Shown: in pieces, positions 32,024-39,792 of the stretch
Position numbering within the stretch: the first letter of the stretch is position 1
Layout: the number at the start of each line of letters is the position of its first letter
Notes under the pieces: model-generated
What the model was told of the DNA's origin: nothing
Database searches by the model: none
Seen by the model: the letters and a program-made list of their open reading frames with translations, nothing else
Position numbers and translations under genes: made by a program
Source: VXYL01 sp965203685
Lineage (GTDB): Bacteria > Pseudomonadota > Gammaproteobacteria > Pseudomonadales > Azotimanducaceae
Reading direction: 5' to 3'
Length of the DNA: 64,000 nt
Assembly: GCA_965203685.1 (NCBI GenBank)
Contig: OZ241908.1
Span: forward strand, 1,798,001-1,862,000

Positions 32024-33292
32024 GTGGGCAGAATCCTCGAGACGTACATCGCGAACACGCCCAAGAGCGCGGCCGCCGACGTTCGTGCGCAACGCGGTGT
32101 CGTTGGCGGCAACTCGCGGGCCGCGGCGTTCTGGCGTCCCCATCCGATCACGGTGGCGCGGGCATCCGGGACACGCCTGGTCGACCTCGACGGCCGCGAG
32201 TACATCGACATGGTCAACAACTACACCTCCCTTGCGCACAGCCACGGCTATCCGCCCATCGTCGATGCCGTGCGCACGCAACTCGAGAGGGGGACGGGCT
32301 TCACCGCCAACAACGTCTGGCAGATGGAGTTGGCGGAGACGCTGATCGACAGGGTCGCGTCGGTTGCGAGCGTGCGCTTCACCAACTCCGGATCGGAGGC
32401 CGGCCTGCTGGCGCTGACCATTGCCCGCGTGGTCACCGGTCGCACCAAGGTGCTCATGGCGCGTTACGGCTACCACGGCATCCTGATGGAATTCGAAGCC
32501 GGATCGATGCCGGGCATGATGCCCAACGTCGACGGGATGACCCACCTTGGCGAGTACAACGACCCCGCGAGCTTCGAGCAGATCCTCGATGCCCACGGCC
32601 ACGAGATCGCAGCGGTGGTGCTCGAACCCGTCATGGGCGCTGGCGGCGTGGTATCTGCCGATCCCGACTTCCTGCGGCGCGTGCAACGGGCGACCGAAGC
32701 CGCGGGTGCCCTGTTCGTGCTCGATGAGGTCATCACGTTCCGCCTGGCCGAAGGAGGTGCGCAGTCGTTGTTCGGCATCGAGCCCGACCTCACGATGTTC
32801 GGCAAGATCATCGGCGGCGGCTTCCCGGTCGGCGCGGTGGGTGGGAAGCTTAAGCACCTTGAGATTTTCGATCCGACGGCGCCGCGTGCGTTTCACTCCG
32901 GCACGTACTGCGGAAACCCGGTGACGATGGCAGCGGGTGTCGTGTCCGTGCGGGAACTGACCGCCGCGCGCATAGCGACTATGGATCGACTGGCCGAGCG
33001 CCTTGCGGATGGCCTCCTAACGCAAGCGAGCAACCTCGATCTGCCGATCTCGATCAACCGTCACGGATCCTTGCTGAACCTGTTTTTCACCGAGGCCGAT
33101 TCGTCGGCAGCGGCTCGCCGCAAGGCCGCCGAACGCATCGAGATGTTCCATCTCGCGGCCTTGAATCATGGCTTGATGGTTGCTTCGAGGGGCATGATGG
33201 CGCTGTCCACCGTCATGGACGAAGCCTTGATCGACGAGGTCATCCGTCGGGCGGCGGTCGCGATGCAAGACGTCGCGGAGGAGACGGCCTGA
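32024..33292 (+). CDS. Class III aminotransferase (glutamate-1-semialdehyde aminomutase-like)
   Basis: A 422-residue PLP enzyme of aminotransferase class III. Evidence: DLDGREYIDMVNNYTSLAHS near residues 46-65, FTNSGSEAGLLALTIARV near 118-135, the PLP-phosphate and Asp motif FVLDEVITFRLAEGG near 229-243, and the Schiff-base lysine in TMFGKIIGGGFPVGAVGG near 255-272. The SGSEA and EVITFR patterns are closest to HemL-like aminomutases, but it is not flanked by haem genes, and many such paralogues act on other amino compounds. The start is GTG 32024. It diverges from the rpsF operon. Confidence 0.85.
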   Translation: MGRILETYIANTPKSAAADVRAQRGVVGGNSRAAAFWRPHPITVARASGTRLVDLDGREYIDMVNNYTSLAHSHGYPPIVDAVRTQLERGTGFTANNVWQMELAETLIDRVASVASVRFTNSGSEAGLLALTIARVVTGRTKVLMARYGYHGILMEFEAGSMPGMMPNVDGMTHLGEYNDPASFEQILDAHGHEIAAVVLEPVMGAGGVVSADPDFLRRVQRATEAAGALFVLDEVITFRLAEGGAQSLFGIEPDLTMFGKIIGGGFPVGAVGGKLKHLEIFDPTAPRAFHSGTYCGNPVTMAAGVVSVRELTAARIATMDRLAERLADGLLTQASNLDLPISINRHGSLLNLFFTEADSSAAARRKAAERIEMFHLAALNHGLMVASRGMMALSTVMDEALIDEVIRRAAVAMQDVAEETA

Positions 33293-33300
33293 CATAGAGG

Positions 33301-33362
33301 ATGCGGACGCGAACCGCAAGCGGACGCGAACCGCAAGCGGTTCGTGGACGTCCGCGTACCGT
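33301..33362. repeat. Interspersed repeat, copy 7 with internal tandem duplication
   Basis: A 17-base unit CGGACGCGAACCGCAAG occurs twice in tandem (33304-33320, 33321-33337), followed by CGGTTCGTGGACGTCCGCGT ending ACC. It shares the CGCGGACGTCC core and the CGAACCGCAAGCGGTTCG hairpin with the copy at 27581. It fills the gap between the convergent aminotransferase and GNAT genes. Confidence 0.65.
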
Positions 33363-33802
33363 CAGTTCAATCGCTGGCGCATCTCGGTGCCGACGACTTC
33401 GAAGCCGTACTTGGCATAGAACGCGCGGTTGTGCTCCGTGCGCTCGACGAGGTAGAGGCCGATCTCCCCGCAACCGCGCTCTGCGGCGATGTCGACGACG
33501 GCCTGCACCAGCCGACCGCCGAGGTTCCGCCCACGTGCGCTGGGCGACACGATGAGTTCTTCGAGTTGGCAGTACTCGCCGCGGTACCGTAGCGCCAAGT
33601 TGAAGCTGACCGTCGCCATGCCCAAGGCCGTGCCGTTCTCGACGGCCAGCACAATCTGACCGCGCGCCTTCGAGACCAGCATGCCGAACACCTCCGAGAA
33701 GCCAGGGTCGGCGCCGATGCTGGTCGTGGCGCCGAGTTCGGCAAGCAAGGCCGAGCAGGATGCTTCGTCCTCCGGGGTCGCGTCCCTGATCTGAACCGCC
33801 AT
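33362..33802 (-). CDS. GNAT family N-acetyltransferase
   Basis: A 146-residue GNAT-fold acetyltransferase. The opening AVQIRDATPEDEASCSALLA, the strand LGMATVSFNLALRYRGEYCQ, and the acetyl-CoA pyrophosphate loop LIVSPSARGRNLGGRLVQAV (about residues 85-104, Arg-Gly-x-x-Gly-Gly type) are typical; the C-terminal EHNRAFYAKYGFEVVGTEM is the usual last helix-strand. The substrate is unknown. ATG 33802 is chosen because it lies directly before the conserved start of the domain. The stop codon abuts the repeat at 33301-33362. Confidence 0.85.
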   Translation of the reverse strand: MAVQIRDATPEDEASCSALLAELGATTSIGADPGFSEVFGMLVSKARGQIVLAVENGTALGMATVSFNLALRYRGEYCQLEELIVSPSARGRNLGGRLVQAVVDIAAERGCGEIGLYLVERTEHNRAFYAKYGFEVVGTEMRQRLN

Positions 33803-33972
33803 CTTGTAGACATCGCCGGTTTCGTCACACACGGACCATCTTCGACGAATGAGCCTGTCTTGACCAGCCGGCTTCACCTGCCCGGCGGTGTCGCTAAACT
33901 GCGCCCTCGCCAGCAAATCGCCAGTCGGGCCAGCCGCCGTAGGGTTGGCGGCGGCTCAAGCCATGGAGACCT

Positions 33973-36447
33973 ATGACCATCAGAACCCTGGCACCACTGC
34001 TCGCGGCGTCTGCCGTCGTTGGTGCTGCCGCACAGGAGCCGGCCACGGCGCGCGATGAATCCGGGGAGATCGAAGAGCTAGTCGTCACCGCCGACCTCGA
34101 CATCCTGCCCGATGACGATGTCAGTTCGCTGTTCGGCTTCTACAAGTCGCTCTTGGCAACGCCGCGGTCGGCGTCCACCGTCAGCGACGAGATGATGGAC
34201 CGCTTCATCGTGCGCGACATCGACGAGATGATCGCGCTCGCACCGGGCAGCTTCACGCAGTCGTTCTTCGGCGTGGCCGGCACCCTCGATATCCGCGGTA
34301 CGCCGGGGGAGACCTACTTCCGGGGCATGCGCCGCTTGGACAATCCCGGCAACTACCCGACCCCGCTCGGTGCCTCGAAACGGGTCGACATCGTGCGCGG
34401 TCCGGCCTCGCCCATTCACGGGCCGTCAAAGATCGGCGGCTACCTAAACTTCGCGCCGAAGTCGGCTCGGATCGAGGAGACCGGGGAGTTCATCGACACG
34501 GCGACGGGCACCGTCGGCGTCGACCTCGGATCCTGGGAGAGGCGCGTACTCACCGCCGAAGTTGGCGGTCCGGGGCGGCTTGGCACCCAGGATTTCGGCT
34601 ACTGGCTTTACGGCATGGTCGAGGACTCGGGCAGCTACTACCGCAACAGCGACATCGAACAGTCCCTGCTGCAGGCGTCCTTCGACCTCGATGTCGGTGC
34701 CGTGCAGTTCCAGTTCGGCGGCATGTACCACGACTTCGCGGGCAACCAGATCGCTGGCTGGAATCGACTGACCCAGGACCTGGTGGACCGGGGGCTCTAC
34801 GTCACCGGGTCGCCTGCGCCCTTGGATGTGAACGGCGACGGCTACATCTCGCACCAGGAATTCGACATCGACGGCGACGGGTTCACCGACTTCAATCCGT
34901 TTGCGGCGGGCCTCGTCCCCGGTGCCCGTGACGCGCTGAACCCCGACGGGCCGTTCCACGGAAGCTGCACCATCGGCTCGACACTAGTGTTTGGATGCTT
35001 GCCGGAGTTGCTCGCCCTTGAGTCGAGCGGCACGACGACGATCACCGGCGACCAAGTGCTGGTCGGCCCGGACGACGTTCTCCTGAACGATGTCCTGACG
35101 CTCTACTTCGACACGATTGTCATCGGCGGCGGCAACTGGGAATGGCGCAACCAGGCGTTCTTCGAGAGCTACGACAACCTCAACGAGAACGACTACGGGT
35201 TCTCGCAGTTCCATGACTCCTGGGTGTTCGAGAACAAGCTAGTGGCTGCCAACGAGTTCCGGCTCGGCGGGATCGACGCGGCCGTGCAAGTCTCGCCCTC
35301 GGTGCGCATCACCGACTTCGATCATGGCGACGACTACACCAACGAGTACTTCGACCGGCGCGACATCACGCGGCCCTCGAGTGCCCTGGCCAAGCGCCTA
35401 CTGTCGACGCGCATCGACGACGACTACACCGAGTACTACATCGGCAGCACGGTGAACTTCGGCTTGGCGGCCCTTGCCGACATCGCTTGGCGACGGATCA
35501 GCGTGCTGACGGGCGCACGCTACGACGTGGTCGACTTGGAGAGCCGCCAGCCGGTGGAGAAGCTGTTGCTGGCAAGCTCCAACAACTTCTGCCTGGATCC
35601 ATCGTGCGTGGTGGTCGATGCCGCAGACAAGGTGGACGGCGTGTCGTGGACGTTCAGCTTGAGCTATCACGCCGACGCCGGATTGATCCCGTATGTGACA
35701 GCGTCGCGCCAAGCGACGGTGATCGCGGGCCAGGGCGCCGAGGTGGCGACGGCGAGCATCTTGGACGGCGAGGCGTTCGACGACTCGACGCTGCTCGAGT
35801 TCGGCATCAAGGGCAGCCTGCTCGGCGAGAACCTCTACTTCGCACTGTCCGCCTACGAGCAGGAACGCACCGACTATTCGGCCCAGCAGACGGTCACCAA
35901 CCAGGCCAGTCGCACGCAGGGCCGGGAGTTCGAGGTGCGCTGGGTGATGACGGAGCGCTTGCTGATGACACTCGCCTATTCCGACATCGAGGTGGTCAAC
36001 CTGAACACGCTCCAGGCCGGCCAGCGGTTCAGCTTCATCGGGGCCGACGACGTCCCGGGCATCGCTCCGGCCGCCTTGTACGCGGGAGCGCTCGGCGGGT
36101 CCGTCCTGCGCACGGGTAGTGAAGGCGCTCGCCGCGCCGGCATTCCCGAGAAGATCTGGGCGCTGACGGGGACCTATGATTTCGGCGCTGGCTGGGCGGC
36201 GAGCGCGAGCGTCGTCGACGTCGCGGCCACTAACTCCGGGTTTTCCGGCTCCGTCAGGCTGCCCGCCTATACGCTGGTCAATGCGGGCCTCGTGGTCGAG
36301 CGCGGCAACTGGGTGGCGAGCGTTACGGCCAAGAACTTGACGGACGAGCGCTACTTCCGCGCCAATTTCCCGAACCTGTTCGGCGGCGTGATCGTCTTGC
36401 CGGAGTTGCCGCGACACTTCGCGGCGCGGATCCAGTACCAGTGGTGA
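33973..36447 (+). CDS. TonB-dependent outer-membrane receptor with EF-hand-like insert
   Basis: An 824-residue outer-membrane receptor. A signal peptide (residues 1-20, ending VGAAAQ) is followed by a TonB-box-like EIEELVVTAD, a plug domain (about 50-190, including LDIRGTPGETYFRGMRRLDN) and a 22-strand barrel that ends AARIQYQW, with the C-terminal aromatic needed for outer-membrane assembly. Residues 285-296 (DVNGDGYISHQE) fit the EF-hand calcium loop exactly, and a second loop DIDGDGFTD follows at 298-306; the next Cys pair (GSCTIG, FGCLPE) could form a disulphide. This insert is probably extracellular and calcium-binding. The ligand is unknown; siderophore, cobalamin and polysaccharide uptake are all possible. 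Confidence 0.88.
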   Translation: MTIRTLAPLLAASAVVGAAAQEPATARDESGEIEELVVTADLDILPDDDVSSLFGFYKSLLATPRSASTVSDEMMDRFIVRDIDEMIALAPGSFTQSFFGVAGTLDIRGTPGETYFRGMRRLDNPGNYPTPLGASKRVDIVRGPASPIHGPSKIGGYLNFAPKSARIEETGEFIDTATGTVGVDLGSWERRVLTAEVGGPGRLGTQDFGYWLYGMVEDSGSYYRNSDIEQSLLQASFDLDVGAVQFQFGGMYHDFAGNQIAGWNRLTQDLVDRGLYVTGSPAPLDVNGDGYISHQEFDIDGDGFTDFNPFAAGLVPGARDALNPDGPFHGSCTIGSTLVFGCLPELLALESSGTTTITGDQVLVGPDDVLLNDVLTLYFDTIVIGGGNWEWRNQAFFESYDNLNENDYGFSQFHDSWVFENKLVAANEFRLGGIDAAVQVSPSVRITDFDHGDDYTNEYFDRRDITRPSSALAKRLLSTRIDDDYTEYYIGSTVNFGLAALADIAWRRISVLTGARYDVVDLESRQPVEKLLLASSNNFCLDPSCVVVDAADKVDGVSWTFSLSYHADAGLIPYVTASRQATVIAGQGAEVATASILDGEAFDDSTLLEFGIKGSLLGENLYFALSAYEQERTDYSAQQTVTNQASRTQGREFEVRWVMTERLLMTLAYSDIEVVNLNTLQAGQRFSFIGADDVPGIAPAALYAGALGGSVLRTGSEGARRAGIPEKIWALTGTYDFGAGWAASASVVDVAATNSGFSGSVRLPAYTLVNAGLVVERGNWVASVTAKNLTDERYFRANFPNLFGGVIVLPELPRHFAARIQYQW

Positions 36448-36486
36448 CTGGCCACGGCGTAGGCTAGGGTCGGTGCGAGATTCGCG

Positions 36487-36822
36487 TCACTTCTCGCCTG
36501 GCTTGCCGACCAGCGCGATCACGGTGTCGTAGACGGCATAGGCACCGTCGCTTGTCAGACAGCCGTGTACCGACATGCCCGGCGGGACGTCGCGCCACGC
36601 CGGACTTGGCCACTCGTCGACGCCAACGCGCGTGATGTCGGCCAAGCGCACCGGTCGCGCCCCTTCGAGGCCGCGCGCCTCGGCCCGATCAATGAACCCG
36701 AGCCAACGCACGTACCTGCGGTCTCCGCCCCGTCCGAGGTAGCCGACGACCTCGTCAGCCTGTCCCTCGGAGAGGACGCGATCGCCGTAGTAGTGGCGCC
36801 AGTTGAGTACGAGCTTGGGCAC
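36487..36822 (-). CDS. Hypothetical protein behind a LexA-like box
   Basis: A 111-residue protein from GTG 36822 that I do not recognise. It opens VPKLVLNWRHYYGDRVLSEG, has a WLGFIDRAEARGLEGARPVR stretch (about residues 40-60) and a Gly-rich end, HGCLTSDGAYAVYDTVIALV. There is one Cys and no signal peptide or membrane segment. A TTG at 36858 would extend the frame, but that would place the palindrome at 36827-36848 inside the coding region, so the shorter start is preferred. With the palindrome 4 bases before the GTG there is no room for a normal ribosome binding site, which suggests a leaderless or weakly initiated transcript under SOS control. Confidence 0.6.
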   Translation of the reverse strand: MPKLVLNWRHYYGDRVLSEGQADEVVGYLGRGGDRRYVRWLGFIDRAEARGLEGARPVRLADITRVGVDEWPSPAWRDVPPGMSVHGCLTSDGAYAVYDTVIALVGKPGEK

Positions 36823-36826
36823 ATGA

Positions 36827-36848
36827 ATACTGTACACAAACACAGTAT
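36827..36848. promoter_or_regulatory. Putative LexA (SOS) box
   Basis: ATACTGT-N8-ACAGTAT, with perfect 7-base arms and 8 bases between, fits the gammaproteobacterial LexA consensus CTGT-N8-ACAG. The centre ACACAAAC is AT-rich relative to the surroundings. It ends 4 bases from the likely GTG of the small gene on the minus strand, where bound LexA would block it. Confidence 0.6.
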
Positions 36849-36885
36849 ATCGTGCCAACAGAGGCGCCGGCCCCGGCCGGCCCGC

Positions 36886-37764
36886 TCAGTCGTTGCTGCC
36901 CTGGAAACTGCTCCCGGCGGTCGCTACCGACATGTCGAGCACGTCGTCGATGCGCGGCTCGAGCGTGTTGATCGAGGCGTCGGTGCCGAGGTCCACGCCC
37001 TCATTCGAGTACATCATGTTGGAGGAGAACCGGCCGCGCATGGCCTGGATGATGCGCCCGTTGGGGGCGTCCTCGCCGGCTAGGTGGAGCACGGCCGGGC
37101 TCACCAGTCCCGGGTGGTTGCCCGGGTCGGGATTGTCCGGGTCGATGGTGCTGCCCGGAACGCTTGCCGTCATCCGGGTCGCGGCGCCCGGCGACAGGCA
37201 GTTGGTGCGGACGTTGTGCGAAGCGCCTTCGCGGGCGAGGTTGTTCATCAAGCCGACCATGCCCATCTTCGCGGCGCCGTAGTTCGCTTGGCCGAAGCTG
37301 CCGAAGATGCCGGACACGGAGGACGTGAAGACGACGCGACCGTAGTTCTTGTCGTACATGATCGGCCACGCGTGCCAAGTCACGTAGGCGGTGCCGTTCA
37401 GGTGCACGTCGAGGACTAGGTCCCACTCGTCCAGAGTCATCTTCTTGAACGACTTGTCGCGCAGGATGCCGGCGTTGTTGACGACGATGTCGACCGTGCC
37501 GAAGGCGCGTACGGCATCGTCGACGATGCTCTTGGCGCCGTCCCGGTCGGCGACGCTCGCCTTGTTGGCGACCGCCTCGCCGCCGGCACTACGGATTTCC
37601 TCGACCACGCTGTCGGCGGCATCGCCTTGGCCGCCGCCGTGGACGCCGCCGCCCAAGTCGTTCACGACCACCTTGGCACCGTGCTCGGCCAAGAGCAGGG
37701 CGTGGCATCGGCCAAGTCCACCACCGGCACCGGTTACGATCGCAACGCGTCCTTCCACACTCAT
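36886..37764 (-). CDS. SDR family oxidoreductase (multifunctional-enzyme-2-like)
   Basis: A 292-residue short-chain dehydrogenase. The cofactor motif VAIVTGAGGGLGRCHALLLA is at residues 8-27, NNAGILRD near 95, the catalytic Ser in FTSSVSG near 145 and Y-x-x-x-K in NYGAAKMG near 158. The extended N-terminus VVVNDLGGGVHGGGQGDAAD is typical of the (3R)-hydroxyacyl-CoA dehydrogenase part of peroxisomal multifunctional enzyme 2, so an acyl-CoA substrate is likely. ATG 37764 is chosen; the upstream extension is not conserved. It diverges from the next SDR gene, with about 120 bases between. Confidence 0.85.
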   Translation of the reverse strand: MSVEGRVAIVTGAGGGLGRCHALLLAEHGAKVVVNDLGGGVHGGGQGDAADSVVEEIRSAGGEAVANKASVADRDGAKSIVDDAVRAFGTVDIVVNNAGILRDKSFKKMTLDEWDLVLDVHLNGTAYVTWHAWPIMYDKNYGRVVFTSSVSGIFGSFGQANYGAAKMGMVGLMNNLAREGASHNVRTNCLSPGAATRMTASVPGSTIDPDNPDPGNHPGLVSPAVLHLAGEDAPNGRIIQAMRGRFSSNMMYSNEGVDLGTDASINTLEPRIDDVLDMSVATAGSSFQGSND

Positions 37765-37884
37765 CTCGATCCTCGTTCCCCTAGGGTCAAAGGCGCGCAA
37801 GCATAGCGAAAGCGGTTAAGCGCCGCAGTCGATGTGAGAGGATTTGGAACTCCGTGGATGCGACGCCAGACGAGGCCTGAAGGG

Positions 37885-38670
37885 ATGGGCAGACTGGACG
37901 ATCGGGTCGCCTGGGTGACGGGCGGCGGGCGCGGGATTGGCCGGGCGATCGCGCTCGCCTTTGCAGCCGAGGGTGCCAGCGTCGCAGTCAGCGCCCGGTC
38001 TGGACCTGAGCTCGACGCCGTGGCCGAGGCTATTCGCGCGGCAGGCGGGCTGAGTCTGGCCGTGGTGGCGGACGCGATGTCGCTGGAGGACACGTCGTCG
38101 GCGGTGGCGGACATTGCCACGGGTCTCGGGGCTGTCGACATCCTGGTCAACAACGCCGGCGGCGGGACCGGCCTTGCCGATGCCGATCACCTGACGCCGG
38201 CGCAACGCGATGCGGCGCTGTTCGCCGCCAATGTCGACCTGAACCTGTTCTCGGCTTACCGCGCCAGCCGAGCCGTGCTCGACGGCATGGTCGAGCGGGG
38301 CTACGGGCGGATCATCAACATTGGTTCCGGCTACGCAAAGCGATCCGGTGGCGGGGCGGCGTACACCGCGGCCAAGCACGGCCTGATCGGGCTAACCCGC
38401 GCCATGGCAGCCGAGGTTGCCACGCGCGGTGTCACGATCAACTGCCTGTGTCCGGGATGGACCAATACCCGGCTCGTCGACCTCGATGCGATGGCGCGGG
38501 CGCGGGGCACCGACGTGGCTTCCGTACGCACAAGGATCGAAGCCGACAACCTGCAGCAGCGCATCCTCGAGCCCGAGGAGTTGGCGCCGATGGCCACGTT
38601 GCTTGCGGCACCGGAGTCCGCTGGGATCACCGGGCAGGTGATCTCGGTCGATGGCGGTTACAAGGTCTGA
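37885..38670 (+). CDS. SDR family oxidoreductase
   Basis: A 261-residue classical short-chain dehydrogenase. NAD(P) binding: VAWVTGGGRGIGRAIALAFA (residues 8-27); NNAGGGTG near 89-96; catalytic Ser in NIGSGYAKRS near 146; Y-x-x-x-K in AAYTAAKHGLIGLTRAMAAE near 157; and the late ITGQVISVDGGYKV end is characteristic. This type reduces 3-oxoacyl or alcohol substrates; no specific substrate is evident. ATG 37885 follows AAGGG. It stands opposite to the other SDR gene and to the epimerase at 38680-39429, with which it converges. Confidence 0.87.
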   Translation: MGRLDDRVAWVTGGGRGIGRAIALAFAAEGASVAVSARSGPELDAVAEAIRAAGGLSLAVVADAMSLEDTSSAVADIATGLGAVDILVNNAGGGTGLADADHLTPAQRDAALFAANVDLNLFSAYRASRAVLDGMVERGYGRIINIGSGYAKRSGGGAAYTAAKHGLIGLTRAMAAEVATRGVTINCLCPGWTNTRLVDLDAMARARGTDVASVRTRIEADNLQQRILEPEELAPMATLLAAPESAGITGQVISVDGGYKV

Positions 38671-38679
38671 CCCGGTTGC

Positions 38680-39429
38680 CTAACGGTGATCCTCAGCGGC
38701 ATCCTGCGGCAGGAAGCCGATCACGGCTTGTGCGTGCGTCAGGTCGCGATAGCCCCAGCGGTTGTTCGATGTCGCGAAGACGATGTCGAAGTGGACGTCA
38801 TCGGGGGCCTCGACGCAGCCGACGATGGCGCGAGCGATGTCGCGCTGCGAACACCACACCGCGAAGTCGCGCGGCCGCGAAGGCCGGTCGGCTGCGTTGA
38901 CGTAGCCGATCCGCAAGCAGATCACCGATAAGGCCGACGTGTCCGCGACGTGGCGCGAGATCGCCTCGCCCCAGACCTTCGTGCTGCCGTAGACGCCGGT
39001 GGGCCGGGTCGCCATGTCATGCCGGATCATCGGCCACTCGTCCGGCGCATCGCCATAGCGCGCTTCGACGATCGCCTTGTACGGCTCGACGAGTTCCCAG
39101 CCGGACACCGTGGCGCCGCTACTGGCGAACACCACGCGCTTGCAGCCGGCGTCCTGAGCCGCGGCGAGGACGTTGCGGGTGCCGACGACGTTCGTTTGAA
39201 GCAATTCGTCCCAGGTGAAGTTCTCGCCAGCCTTGGCGGCTAGGTGGACCACCACGTCCTGGCCGTCGAAAGCCGGCCGGATGGCGTCGTAGTCGGCGAG
39301 ATCCGCGCGGGTGGTCGGGACGCCGTCGACGGCGCTTCGATTGAGGGCCGAAAGGGTGGCCCGCGGTGCCAATTCGCGACGTGTCAGGCCGCCGATCAGG
39401 CCGCTCATGCCCGTGACAAGAATGTTCAT
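38680..39429 (-). CDS. NAD-dependent epimerase/dehydratase family protein
   Basis: A 249-residue extended SDR. MNILVTGMSGLIGG provides the G-x-x-G-x-x-G dinucleotide loop, VVHLAAKAGENFTWDELLQT (about residues 75-95) the adenine-binding region, VVFASSGATVSG the catalytic Ser/Thr strand, and YGSTKVWGEAISRH (about 148-161) the Y-x-x-x-K. Such enzymes are sugar-nucleotide epimerases, uronate dehydrogenases or related oxidoreductases; the short length (249) and lack of a long substrate domain resemble the uronate-dehydrogenase-like subgroup. Start is ATG 39429. No nucleotide-sugar cluster is nearby. Confidence 0.83.
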   Translation of the reverse strand: MNILVTGMSGLIGGLTRRELAPRATLSALNRSAVDGVPTTRADLADYDAIRPAFDGQDVVVHLAAKAGENFTWDELLQTNVVGTRNVLAAAQDAGCKRVVFASSGATVSGWELVEPYKAIVEARYGDAPDEWPMIRHDMATRPTGVYGSTKVWGEAISRHVADTSALSVICLRIGYVNAADRPSRPRDFAVWCSQRDIARAIVGCVEAPDDVHFDIVFATSNNRWGYRDLTHAQAVIGFLPQDAAEDHR

Positions 39430-39459
39430 GGTGGCGATTGTATCGCCGGAGGGAGGCCG

Positions 39460-39648
39460 TTACGCCGCGTGATAAAGTGCCGGCTGGCTCGCGTATTCGT
39501 CGATGAGCGTCTGCGCGAATTCCCGGCACGAGCCGCAGCCGGTGCCGACGCCGAGTTCTTCGGCGAGCTGCTCGACATCCTCGACGCCGCTCGCCACGGC
39601 TTGGCGAACTTCGGCGTCACGGACGGCTTGGCATAGGCAGACGTACAT
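39460..39648 (-). CDS. bfd: Bacterioferritin-associated ferredoxin
   Basis: A 62-residue [2Fe-2S] protein of the Bfd type. The ligand pattern is C-x-C near the start (MYVCLCQAV, Cys4 and Cys6) and C-x-x-C later (GTGCGSCREF), spaced about 31 residues, as in Bfd. Bfd delivers electrons to bacterioferritin to release stored iron. There is no bacterioferritin gene in the window. ATG 39648 is the first codon of the conserved domain. A Fur-like inverted repeat lies about 17 bases upstream, consistent with iron repression. Confidence 0.85.
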   Translation of the reverse strand: MYVCLCQAVRDAEVRQAVASGVEDVEQLAEELGVGTGCGSCREFAQTLIDEYASQPALYHAA

Positions 39649-39664
39649 CGAACGCGAACTTAAA

Positions 39665-39679
39665 CGGGAATCATTCTCG
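39665..39679. promoter_or_regulatory. Possible Fur box upstream of bfd
   Basis: CGGGAATCATTCTCG holds the palindrome GAAT-C-ATTC and matches about 9 of 14 symmetric positions of the Fur 7-1-7 consensus. It lies 17-31 bases before the bfd ATG. The match is partial. Confidence 0.35.
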
Positions 39680-39792
39680 ATTGCAACACCTTTTTGCCCC
39701 TTTTTTCGCGGCCACCGGATTTGACGTTGTAGCCGTACACTGTAACGGTCCGATTCGGCGGGCATCCAGCTAAGGGGAGGCGAAGGGCCACG

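Noticed and set aside
36823..36858. Upstream TTG start for the small SOS-linked gene
   Set aside because: It would put the LexA-like palindrome inside the coding sequence and adds an unconserved MARYTVFVYSIH leader without a ribosome binding site.
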